A stretch of 6,199 nucleotides of DNA from an uncultured bacterium (lineage in GTDB: Bacteria > Patescibacteriota > Minisyncoccia > Phycocordibacterales > CAIJYI01), in contig CALMXW010000095.1 of assembly GCA_937871115.1 (NCBI GenBank), positions 1 to 6,199 on the forward strand, given 5' to 3'. Of the stretch, positions 1-5,271 are shown piece by piece. The notes beneath the pieces were generated by a model. The model made no database searches and was not told where the DNA came from. It was given only the letters and a program-made list of their open reading frames with translations. Made by a program: the position numbers and the translations under genes. Numbering within the stretch: position 1 is the stretch's first letter; every line of letters begins with the position of its first letter.

Positions 1-602
1 TTTACCGACGCGTTTCTCACATTGGCTCCGGCCTGCACCAGTGGCTTGAAATTCTTGCCATCATCGGTGAGTGGAACAATCGCCCCGACAGGGAGCTTCT
101 CAAACGGGTAATTTCCTACGGCGTTTATGCACACCATGCTGCCGGACGGAGCAGAGAAACGATAAGAGAAGTAGATACTCATAGGTGGTCTCTTCTTCCC
201 TATCGCCTGAAGATTGAGCTCTTTGATGGTGGCGAAAGTATCTACTCTGTCGTTCACGGCATGGACCAGTTTCCCCTCTCTGTCGACGAAAAAATCTGGG
301 ATCTGAGTCGCCCCAAAAGCGCCAATGAGCACCCAGACAACCATCACAGAAACGACAATGCCACCGTTTTTCACAAACCATTCCCAGAGAAACGCGAGTA
401 CGAACACCAAAGAGAACATCCACCCAAAGGTGTTGATCGGAATCTCCCACCCTCCAAAGTAGGCGAGGCTGGCAATTCCAAACAAAGCGAGAGCCGGGGT
501 CACCCGGAGGGTGATGTTTCGATAACCGCTTTTTTTGTTTTTCAAAGAATTCGGACAGAGAAGGCGGGCGCAACCGTCGTTTGGGCTGTCTAACTGTGCC
601 AT
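1..602 (-). CDS. Membrane protein of unknown function, N-terminal part (partial)
   Basis: This is an open frame of 200 codons from an ATG at 602 down to the left edge, where it is still open. I do not recognise the family. The N-terminus (about residues 1-33) is polar and basic (KNKK at 21-24, R28, R33). Three hydrophobic segments follow, at about 34-52, 59-77 (rich in Phe and Trp) and 80-98. By the positive-inside rule the N-terminus is cytoplasmic, and the region after residue 98 is outside the membrane. That region reads as a normal soluble domain (IPDFFVDREGKLVHAVNDRV, later SAPSGSMVCINAVGNYPFEK). The start is supported by AGAGG eight bases upstream, one of the few clear SD sequences in the window, and by a plausible promoter. 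The gene is divergent from rpsA. The reading frame is continuous and hydrophobic where expected, so I am fairly sure it is real, but its function is unknown. Confidence 0.8.
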   Translation of the reverse strand, partial: MAQLDSPNDGCARLLCPNSLKNKKSGYRNITLRVTPALALFGIASLAYFGGWEIPINTFGWMFSLVFVLAFLWEWFVKNGGIVVSVMVVWVLIGAFGATQIPDFFVDREGKLVHAVNDRVDTFATIKELNLQAIGKKRPPMSIYFSYRFSAPSGSMVCINAVGNYPFEKLPVGAIVPLTDDGKNFKPLVQAGANVRNASV

Positions 603-610
603 TTTCGTAA

Positions 611-615
611 CCTCT
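611..615 (-). promoter_or_regulatory. Ribosome binding site of the membrane protein gene
   Basis: On the minus strand this reads AGAGG, eight bases before the ATG at 602. It decides the start. It stands out because the confident plus-strand genes and pth lack such a site. Confidence 0.6.
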
Positions 616-648
616 TGTGAAAGTACGGTGAGTTTGTTGTCCGTTGTT

Positions 649-677
649 TTAATACCACACGTATTACATGTTTGCAA
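649..677 (-). promoter_or_regulatory. Candidate sigma-70-type promoter for the membrane protein gene
   Basis: On the minus strand there is a -35 TTGCAA (672-677), a 17-base spacer and a -10 TATTAA (649-654). Transcription would begin near 642, leaving a leader of about 40 nt. A competing match is TTGGCA (685-690), 18 bases, TAATAC (661-666). Neither is perfect, so which one is used is uncertain. Confidence 0.4.
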
Positions 678-683
678 TACTCC

Positions 684-711
684 TTGCCAAATCTGTATTT
701 CTCTATATAGT
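684..711 (+). promoter_or_regulatory. Candidate promoter for rpsA
   Basis: TTGCCA (684-689), a 16-base spacer and TATAGT (706-711) form a reasonable sigma-70-type promoter. Transcription from about 718 would give a leader of roughly 100 nt before rpsA. An inverted repeat, CTCTA-N5-TAGAG at 701-715, covers the -10 element. The promoter lies back to back with, and partly overlaps, the candidate promoters of the divergent membrane protein gene. Confidence 0.4.
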
Positions 712-761
712 AGAGTACATTATCAATCGGCGTATCGTACCCGGGAATTATCCTGCCTGTG

Positions 762-788
762 AGTTGTCTTCCTTAGAATGAGACAGCT
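762..788 (+). promoter_or_regulatory. Hairpin in the rpsA leader
   Basis: AGTTGTCT (762-769) pairs with AGACAGCT (781-788) as eight base pairs with one G-U, closing an 11-base loop. It ends 31 bases before the rpsA start codon. In E. coli, S1 represses its own translation through leader structure, so a similar role is possible here, but this is inference. No poly-U run follows, so it is not a terminator. Confidence 0.35.
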
Positions 789-810
789 ACTCGCAGAGCC
801 TCGGGACGAA

Positions 811-826
811 ATTTAATTTATGGACA
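811..826 (+). promoter_or_regulatory. SD-less start context of rpsA (copy 1 of a 16-nt shared motif)
   Basis: The bases around the rpsA ATG (820), ATTTAATTTATGGACA, are identical to those around the lepB ATG at 3082-3097. There is no SD sequence at the normal distance (only GGGA about 15-18 bases upstream). The shared A/T-rich run immediately before the ATG may be a ribosome-recognition context in this lineage. Confidence 0.35.
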
Positions 827-2022
827 CAGAAACAAAAGACGTGAAGGTAGAGGAGGCTGGAGCAGAGGCCCTCGTCGACTCATCAGTAAAGGCCCGCGAC
901 ATCGTACACACCGTGCACAAAGACCGCTCGGGTGATGTCATGGAAAAGTATGCGGAGAAGAGCGTGAAATTCCCCGAAGAGGGCGACCTCGTAGAAGGTA
1001 CTGTCATCGCTATCGACCTCCCTCGCTCGGAGCTCTATGTCGACTTGCCCCCATTTGGTACCGGCCTCATTTTCGGCCGCGAGTTTATGGTGGCGCGCGA
1101 CATCATCAAGAAGGTAAATGCTGGTGATGTAATCACCGCGAAAGTCGTCGACAAAGAAAACGAAAACGGCTACATCGAGCTCTCTCTCAAGGAGGCTCGC
1201 GCCGCACTCGTATGGGGTGAAGCGGAAGAGCTTTCGAAGAATAAAGAAGTGCTCCGCCTCATCGTACGCGATGCCAACAAGGGTGGGCTCATCATCGACT
1301 GGAAAGGCGTGCAGGGCTTCCTTCCTGCCTCACAGCTCGGGCCAGAGCACTATCCGAGAGTAGAAGACGGCGACAAGCACAAGATCATGGAAGAGCTCCG
1401 CAAGCTTATCGGCGAGCGCATCCCGGTCTCCATCCTCACCGCCATTCCAAAAGAAGGCAAGCTCATCTTCACTGAGAAGGGTCTCGGGCAGAAAGAGCGC
1501 GAGGAGATCGTCGGCAAATACACTATCGGCGATGAAGTAGACGGCGAAATTACCGGCATCGTAGACTTCGGAGTCTTTGTGAAGATCGAAGACGGTCTCG
1601 AAGGTCTCGTGCACATCTCCGAGCTCGACTGGGGACTCGTGGAAGATCCACGCCGCATCTTCAAGGTAGGCCAGGGCATCCGCGCCAAGATTATCGACAT
1701 TCAGAGCGGAAAGATCTCACTCTCCATCAAGGCTCTCAAAGAGAATCCATGGAACAGCGCAAAAGATAAATACAAAAAGGGCGACGAAGTGAAGGGTGTC
1801 ATCATCAAGTACAACAAGTACGGTGCGCTCGCTTCCGTAGAGGAAGGGGTAGCCGGCCTCGTGCATGTTTCCGAATTCGGCACCGAGGACAAGCTCAAAG
1901 AATCCCTCGAGCTCGGCAAAGTGTACGCGTTCAAGATCACGCACTTCGATCCGAAAGAACAAAAGATGGCACTGGCTTTCAAGAAAGTAGGTGAAAAAGA
2001 AGAAACAGAAGAGACAAAATAA
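820..2022 (+). CDS. rpsA: Ribosomal protein S1-like RNA-binding protein, four S1 domains
   Basis: This protein binds mRNA at the small ribosomal subunit and helps initiation, mainly on messages with weak SD sites. The 400 residues hold four S1 (OB-fold) repeats at about 55-123, 140-220, 236-304 and 319-388. Repeat 3 is the most canonical (GEITGIVDFGVFVKIEDGLEGLVHISEL), and repeat 4 has GLVHVSEF. Repeats 1 and 2 are more diverged, as is usual for the ribosome-binding end of S1. E. coli S1 has six repeats in 557 residues; a four-repeat form of about this length is common in many other bacteria. The first 50 residues and the last 10 (EEtEEt-type acidic tail) are charged and probably disordered. 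Codons are strongly biased (CTC, CGC, ATC, AAG), as expected for a highly expressed gene. The start is the only ATG before the first repeat that gives a full N-terminus, but it has no SD. The gene is monocistronic and ends in a strong terminator. Confidence 0.93.
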   Translation: MDTETKDVKVEEAGAEALVDSSVKARDIVHTVHKDRSGDVMEKYAEKSVKFPEEGDLVEGTVIAIDLPRSELYVDLPPFGTGLIFGREFMVARDIIKKVNAGDVITAKVVDKENENGYIELSLKEARAALVWGEAEELSKNKEVLRLIVRDANKGGLIIDWKGVQGFLPASQLGPEHYPRVEDGDKHKIMEELRKLIGERIPVSILTAIPKEGKLIFTEKGLGQKEREEIVGKYTIGDEVDGEITGIVDFGVFVKIEDGLEGLVHISELDWGLVEDPRRIFKVGQGIRAKIIDIQSGKISLSIKALKENPWNSAKDKYKKGDEVKGVIIKYNKYGALASVEEGVAGLVHVSEFGTEDKLKESLELGKVYAFKITHFDPKEQKMALAFKKVGEKEETEETK

Positions 2023-2039
2023 TCTCTGTCACTCTCATT

Positions 2040-2072
2040 AAAAAACCTCCAGCATCTCGCCGGAGGTTTTTT
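2040..2072. terminator. Bidirectional intrinsic terminator between rpsA and pth
   Basis: Six A, CCTCC (2046-2050), an 11-base interior, GGAGG (2062-2066) and six T form a hairpin with a U tract on either strand. The inner GC (2052-2053) and GC (2059-2060) can also pair. It follows the rpsA stop by 17 bases, and its T run overlaps the pth stop codon (2071-2073), so it serves both converging genes. Confidence 0.92.
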
Positions 2073-2661
2073 AGTTCCACTCCCCCATCGCTTTTTCTCG
2101 ACCTTCAAGAACGATCTGCTCCATCGCGGGGCAGATTTTCTTTTTGAGTTTTTTAAGCTCGTCGAGTTCGTCTTTTTTGAATTTTCCGAGAATAAACTTC
2201 ACTACCGCTTCTTCGCCTTTCAGTTTCTTCACTTTCCCTTTCGGCGTCGACGGAGAAATGCCCACGCGCACACGGATGAACGCGCGAGTTTTGAGTGCTT
2301 TGATGAGCGACTCGATACCGCGATGTCCGCCCGAGCCCCTGTTAAAAGATATTTTGAATGTACCTAATGCCAAATCAAGGTCATCATAAATTACCACGAG
2401 CTTCTCGATTTGCTTCGGTGAGAGTGCGAGCGGTTTGAGTGACTTACCCGAATTGTTCATAAAACCTTCCGGCTCGAGGAGAGTCACGCTTTCCTTCCCG
2501 ATTTTATTTTTTGAAATCAGCGCGCCGAGCTTTTTGTCGCTCTTCCACTCAGGAAATTCAAATTGTTCGAGGAATGCGTCGAGAAAAATCCGCCCGGTGT
2601 TGTGGCGAGTGCCTTCATATTCTTCTCCTGGGTTTCCGAGGCCGACGATGATGTATGGCAT
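2071..2661 (-). CDS. pth: Peptidyl-tRNA hydrolase
   Basis: Pth cleaves the ester bond of peptidyl-tRNA released from stalled ribosomes, recycling tRNA in the cytoplasm. The protein is 196 residues, normal for bacterial Pth. It opens with MPYIIVGLGNPG, and E. coli numbering fits almost exactly: N10, catalytic H20 (TRHNTG), the FMNNSG loop (M68, N69) and D93 in YDDLDLALG. The GGHNG motif reads GGHRG, so the usual Asn114, a substrate-binding residue, is Arg114. The C-terminal part is lysine-rich, suited to tRNA binding. The frame is open further upstream to 2706, but the ATG at 2661 starts exactly at the conserved N-terminus. No SD precedes it; a -10-like TATACT lies seven bases upstream, suggesting a leaderless message. 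The gene converges with rpsA and diverges from the small-ORF unit. Confidence 0.95.
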   Translation of the reverse strand: MPYIIVGLGNPGEEYEGTRHNTGRIFLDAFLEQFEFPEWKSDKKLGALISKNKIGKESVTLLEPEGFMNNSGKSLKPLALSPKQIEKLVVIYDDLDLALGTFKISFNRGSGGHRGIESLIKALKTRAFIRVRVGISPSTPKGKVKKLKGEEAVVKFILGKFKKDELDELKKLKKKICPAMEQIVLEGREKAMGEWN

Positions 2662-2668
2662 ATAAAGG

Positions 2669-2696
2669 AGTATATCGAGAAACGCAGATATGTGAC
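2669..2696 (-). promoter_or_regulatory. Candidate pth promoter giving a leaderless mRNA
   Basis: On the minus strand TATACT (2669-2674) is a good -10 element, ending seven bases before the pth ATG. The first transcribed base would then fall at or next to the start codon. The -35 is weak: GTCACA (2691-2696) with a 16-base spacer. The absence of an SD fits leaderless translation. Confidence 0.4.
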
Positions 2697-2699
2697 ACC

Positions 2700-2728
2700 T
2701 TGACAAAAAGTATGCCGAGGGGCATAGT
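2700..2728 (+). promoter_or_regulatory. Promoter of the small-ORF transcription unit
   Basis: A perfect -35 TTGACA (2700-2705), a 17-base spacer and CATAGT (2723-2728, four of six matches) predict a start near 2735. This is the best -35 in the window, and no conserved gene lies directly behind it. The unit begins only a few bases from the divergent pth promoter. Confidence 0.5.
2711..2726. repeat. Inverted repeat inside the promoter spacer, operator-like
   Basis: TATGCC (2711-2716), GAGG and GGCATA (2721-2726) form a perfect six-base inverted repeat with a four-base gap. It fills the space between the -35 and -10 of the plus promoter and reaches into the -10. A repressor or MerR-like regulator could bind there; no regulator gene is visible. 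On the minus strand it is followed by CTTTTT, so a small minus-strand terminator is an alternative reading. Confidence 0.4.
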
Positions 2729-2752
2729 GAACACGGCTAAGTTCGGCCAGTC

Positions 2753-2775
2753 TGACTAACCGGGAGGTTACGTCA
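2753..2775 (+). promoter_or_regulatory. SD-bearing hairpin before the small ORF
   Basis: TGACTAACC (2753-2761) pairs with GGTTA-c-GTCA (2766-2775), nine pairs with one bulged C (2771), closed by the loop GGGA, a GNRA-type tetraloop. The loop plus the next two bases is the SD GGGAGG (2762-2767), seven bases before the ATG at 2775, and the A of the ATG is paired. This arrangement could gate translation. Confidence 0.45.
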
Positions 2776-2975
2776 TGAACACAACGACAATCCGAAGTGT
2801 CACCTGCACGTGCAGGGATATCCCCGGCGGTGGTGTATGTTGCTCCTACCACATATATCATACACGCTTCCCTTTGATGGAAGACTTATGGGGTACTGTG
2901 CGTAGATGGTGCACTCGGATCATGATTTTTTTTCAAAGAAAAGAAACAACACAAGAGGAGGAAAGTGGCATCTGA
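2775..2975 (+). CDS. Possible 66-residue cysteine-containing small protein
   Basis: I do not recognise this sequence. In its favour are a promoter with perfect TTGACA, a predicted leader of about 40 nt, and the best SD in the window (GGGAGG, seven bases before the ATG). The product has five cysteines: C11 and C13 (CTC), C22 and C23 (GGGVCC) and C46. A short basic and aromatic middle (WGTVRRWCTRIMIFFQRK, about 39-56) is followed by a polar acidic tail ending EEESGI. There is no signal peptide and no convincing membrane span, although IMIFF is hydrophobic. Against it, codon use (AGG, CGA, TTA, TGT) differs from the CTC/CGC-rich neighbours, and the DNA is full of palindromes, so the transcript may act as RNA instead. 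A hairpin at 2991-3020 closes the unit 15 bases after the stop. Confidence 0.4.
   Translation: MNTTTIRSVTCTCRDIPGGGVCCSYHIYHTRFPLMEDLWGTVRRWCTRIMIFFQRKETTQEEESGI
2803..2824. repeat. Two abutting perfect palindromes
   Basis: CCTGCACGTGCAGG (2803-2816) is a perfect 14-base palindrome. It overlaps by two bases a second one, GGGATATCCC (2815-2824). As RNA these would give two small alternative hairpins (CCTGC-ACGT-GCAGG, GGG-ATAT-CCC). They lie inside the small ORF, coding for residues 10-17. Confidence 0.6.
2833..2865 (+). repeat. Seven-base inverted repeat (potential hairpin)
   Basis: GTGTATG (2833-2839) and CATACAC (2859-2865) are perfectly complementary around a 19-base loop. With the preceding palindromes and the flanking hairpins it makes 2711-3020 the most structure-rich part of the window. 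Confidence 0.4.
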
Positions 2976-2990
2976 GTAGCCGTCCTCACC

Positions 2991-3020
2991 ACTCCCGCGG
3001 TTCGAAAGAGCTGCGGGAGT
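2991..3020 (+). terminator. Strong hairpin ending the small-ORF unit, possible terminator
   Basis: ACTCCCGCGG (2991-3000) pairs over its whole length with CTGCGGGAGT (3011-3020), with one G-U, around a ten-base loop TTCGAAAGAG. It is followed by TTACATTT, a poor U tract, so termination efficiency is doubtful. It lies just before the lepB promoter, as a boundary between units would. Other readings are a 3' stabilising hairpin or a processing site. Confidence 0.5.
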
Positions 3021-3025
3021 TACAT

Positions 3026-3054
3026 TTGCGCGAGAGTTTATTTCGTATTACAAT
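3026..3054 (+). promoter_or_regulatory. Candidate promoter of lepB-hisS-valS
   Basis: TTGCGC (3026-3031), a 17-base spacer and TACAAT (3049-3054, five of six matches) predict a start near 3061 and a 30-nt leader to the lepB ATG. Confidence 0.45.
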
Positions 3055-3081
3055 GCATCTATCTTTTTGTACCTATCCTTT

Positions 3082-3097
3082 ATTTAATTTATGGACA
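3082..3097 (+). promoter_or_regulatory. SD-less start context of lepB (copy 2 of the 16-nt shared motif)
   Basis: Identical to 811-826 at the rpsA start. It supports 3091 as the lepB start despite the missing SD. Confidence 0.35.
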
Positions 3098-3741
3098 ATG
3101 AAAAAATAGAATCCGTGACCCCGCCAGTAGAAGCCCCGAGAGGCGCGACCAACGGACAACAAGCCCCGCAGGAAGACGGGACAGGTGGGAGTATAATGAG
3201 TTTTATTTTAGAAGTAGTAAAGTTTGCCGTGGTGGCTGCACTCATCGTGGCACCGATACGCATCTTCATCGCCCAGCCGTTTATCGTAAAGGGTGAGTCG
3301 ATGGACACTACTTTTGCCGATGGGCAGTATCTCATTGTGGACGAGATCACCTACTACACCCACGCTCCCGAGCGCGGCGATGTTATCATTTTCAAATACC
3401 CGAAAGATCCGAGCAAATATTTCATCAAGCGCATCATCGGGCTTCCGGGCGAAACGGTGGTTATTGAGAATGGCGACGTCACGATCAAGACAAAAGAAAA
3501 CCCTCTCGGGTACAAGCTCCCTGAGCCATACATACAGCCAGAGAATAAATCACTCGACAACCTCACGCGCACCCTTGGAGAAGGCGAGTATTTTGTCATG
3601 GGAGACAACCGACACAACAGTCTCGACTCTCGCGCTTGGGGCCCACTGCCGCGAGAAAATATTGTCGGGCGGACACTCGTGCGACTGTTACCAGTAAATA
3701 CCTTTGGTCTCTTTCCAGGAAAAGCACATGATGATTTCTAA
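3091..3741 (+). CDS. lepB: Signal peptidase I
   Basis: Type I signal peptidase, which removes signal peptides from exported preproteins at the outer face of the cytoplasmic membrane using a Ser/Lys dyad (family S26). The 216 residues contain a disordered Pro/Gly/Gln-rich cytoplasmic tail (1-35), one membrane span at about 38-60, box B with catalytic Ser70 (KGESMDTTF), box D with the general base Lys113 (YFIKRIIGLPGE), and box E at 171-184 (GDNRHNSLDSRAWG). A single anchor resembles Gram-positive enzymes rather than the two-span E. coli form. Both catalytic residues are present and the length is typical. An alternative start at 3196 (Met36, with GGTGGGAG just upstream) would keep the whole enzyme without the tail, so the true N-terminus is not settled. 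It is the first gene of a likely operon with hisS and valS. Confidence 0.94.
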   Translation: MDNEKIESVTPPVEAPRGATNGQQAPQEDGTGGSIMSFILEVVKFAVVAALIVAPIRIFIAQPFIVKGESMDTTFADGQYLIVDEITYYTHAPERGDVIIFKYPKDPSKYFIKRIIGLPGETVVIENGDVTIKTKENPLGYKLPEPYIQPENKSLDNLTRTLGEGEYFVMGDNRHNSLDSRAWGPLPRENIVGRTLVRLLPVNTFGLFPGKAHDDF

Positions 3742-3786
3742 GAACTTACTTCAAACTCTACCCGCAAAAAATAACCGTAAATTCTT

Positions 3787-5238
3787 ATGATAAAAAAAAC
3801 GAGCAAACCGAAACAAAAGAAAGAAGTCCCGCAGTCAGTAAAAGGGATGCGAGACATCATTGGCGAAGATTGGTATTCCTACGAGGGATTTCTCGAGAAG
3901 GCATCTGAGATTGCCATTTACTACGGCTTCCGGCCTATCGAAACCCCAATACTCGAGCACGAAGAACTTTTCCGCTCCGGAGTCGGCGAAGGTACCGACA
4001 TCGTCGACAAAGAAATGTACACTCTCCGCACTCGCGGTGGCGACCACCTCGTGCTCCGACCGGAAGGCACAGCGCCGATCATGCGCGCGTACCTGGAGCG
4101 GGGCATGCAGTCTCTCCCCCAGCCGGTTTCTTTCTACTATCGCGAGCCGCTCTTTCGATACGAATCCCCTCAGCGCGGACGATACCGCCAGCACACCCAA
4201 TTCGGCCTCGAAGTACTCGGCACTGGGAAAAGTATTGCGGATGCAGAAGTCATCCACATCCTGCACACTATCGTGCGTGAATCGGGTATTGAAAATAGCA
4301 TCTTTGAGATAAACAGCATCGGAGATGAAGAATGCCGTCCGAAATATATTCGCGAGCTTTCAAACTATTACAAAAAACACATTAGCGAAATCTGCAACGA
4401 CTGCAAACGACGTCTCAAAGAAAATCCTCTTCGTCTTTTGGATTGCAAAGAGGCAAAATGTCAGCCAGTAAAAGAGCACGCTCCAAATTCTCTCGCCTCT
4501 CTCTGCGAGCCATGCCGAAAGCATTTCAAAGAAGTCCTCGAGTACTTGACCGCGCTCGACATCCCGTATCGCATCAATAATTATCTCGTGCGAGGAATAG
4601 ACTATTACACACGCACCGTGTTTGAGATTGTGGAAGATGCCACGCTACCAGCCGACGGAGGAGAGGCCGCACAAGAAGCAGTAGATGCACCCACAGATGA
4701 AGGAGAATCAGACGCGGATGAAGACCCGGAACAAAAAGAAGCGAAAGAAAAAGCAAAGAAAGTAAAAATGGCTGAGAAAGAACAAGAAGAGCGTGGCTCT
4801 CTCGGCCTCTCTCTCGGCGGGGGCGGGCGATACGACTACCTCGCACGACACTTGGGTAACCGAAAAGATGTCCCCGGGGTGGGTGGTGGCCTTGGTGTTG
4901 ATCGCATCCTTCTCGCAAAAGGTTTCCAAAAACGCAATCCGCGTATTATTAAAGAGCCGAAAATATTCTTCATTCAGCTCGGCTTCGATGCCAAACTCAA
5001 AACGCTCGGAGTCTTGGAGATTCTTCGCAAAGCCAAAATCCCTCTTACTCAGTCTCTCGCAAAAGACAGCCTCTCGAGCCAGCTTCAGATCGCAGAAAAA
5101 CTCCGTGTCCCCTATTCCATCATCTTCGGACAAAAAGAAGCCATGGAAGACAGCGTCATCATCCGCACCATGGCCACCCGCTCGCAAGAAACCGTGCCCA
5201 TCAAAGACCTCGCGAAGTATGTAAAAGGGATGAAGTAA
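3787..5238 (+). CDS. hisS: Histidyl-tRNA synthetase with a charged insertion
   Basis: Class II synthetase that charges tRNA-His. Visible landmarks are the N-terminal KGMRDI (19-24, motif 1 region), RPEGT (91-95), motif 2 FYYREPLFRYESPQRGRYRQHTQF in the 116-139 region, the insertion-domain cysteine pattern C203/C206, C220, C225, C240/C243 with NPLRLLDCK, the histidine loop RGIDYYTRTVFE (269-280), GGGGRYD (344-350), motif 3 GGLGVDRILLA with Arg373, and a C-terminal anticodon-binding domain (about 391-483). The family is usually about 420-430 residues. The excess comes mainly from residues about 283-341, an acidic then lysine-rich low-complexity segment set between the histidine loop and GGGGRYD. 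A short lysine-rich tail (2-12) also precedes motif 1. There is no SD; the ATG follows an A/T-rich run, 45 bases after lepB. All catalytic motifs are intact, so the enzyme is probably active. Confidence 0.95.
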   Translation: MIKKTSKPKQKKEVPQSVKGMRDIIGEDWYSYEGFLEKASEIAIYYGFRPIETPILEHEELFRSGVGEGTDIVDKEMYTLRTRGGDHLVLRPEGTAPIMRAYLERGMQSLPQPVSFYYREPLFRYESPQRGRYRQHTQFGLEVLGTGKSIADAEVIHILHTIVRESGIENSIFEINSIGDEECRPKYIRELSNYYKKHISEICNDCKRRLKENPLRLLDCKEAKCQPVKEHAPNSLASLCEPCRKHFKEVLEYLTALDIPYRINNYLVRGIDYYTRTVFEIVEDATLPADGGEAAQEAVDAPTDEGESDADEDPEQKEAKEKAKKVKMAEKEQEERGSLGLSLGGGGRYDYLARHLGNRKDVPGVGGGLGVDRILLAKGFQKRNPRIIKEPKIFFIQLGFDAKLKTLGVLEILRKAKIPLTQSLAKDSLSSQLQIAEKLRVPYSIIFGQKEAMEDSVIIRTMATRSQETVPIKDLAKYVKGMK

Positions 5239-5271
5239 CACTCTTTTGCAAGCTGTGGTAGTATGCAAAAC

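Noticed and set aside
100..573. Minus-strand open frame of 157 codons in region 1-602
   Set aside because: The frame starting at 602 gives membrane spans and a normal domain, has an SD, and runs on past the edge; this one is Arg/Cys/His-rich and shifted by one base.
261..593. Plus-strand open frame of 110 codons
   Set aside because: Antisense to the membrane protein gene, with low-complexity polar composition and no start signal.
2517..2861. Minus-strand open frame of 114 codons reaching into the pth-lepB gap
   Set aside because: Its second half is out of frame inside pth, it has no SD, and it runs against the better-supported plus-strand signals.
2954..2975. GAGGAGG followed by a possible non-ATG start
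   Set aside because: The only codon at the right distance is ATC, directly followed by TGA; the purine run codes for the Glu-rich end of the small ORF.
2998..3006. GGTTCGAAA, resembling the T-loop of a tRNA or tmRNA
   Set aside because: The flanks do not form a T stem, no acceptor, D or anticodon arms can be built around it, and no CCA end follows; it is the loop of the 10-bp hairpin.
2735..3020. Known housekeeping RNA (tmRNA, RNase P RNA, SRP RNA, 6S RNA)
   Set aside because: I found none of their conserved core motifs, no tag-peptide frame and no long end-to-end pairing. An unknown RNA remains possible.
2906..3109. Plus-strand open frame of 67 codons overlapping the lepB start
   Set aside because: It reads through the 2991-3020 hairpin and the lepB promoter and has no SD.
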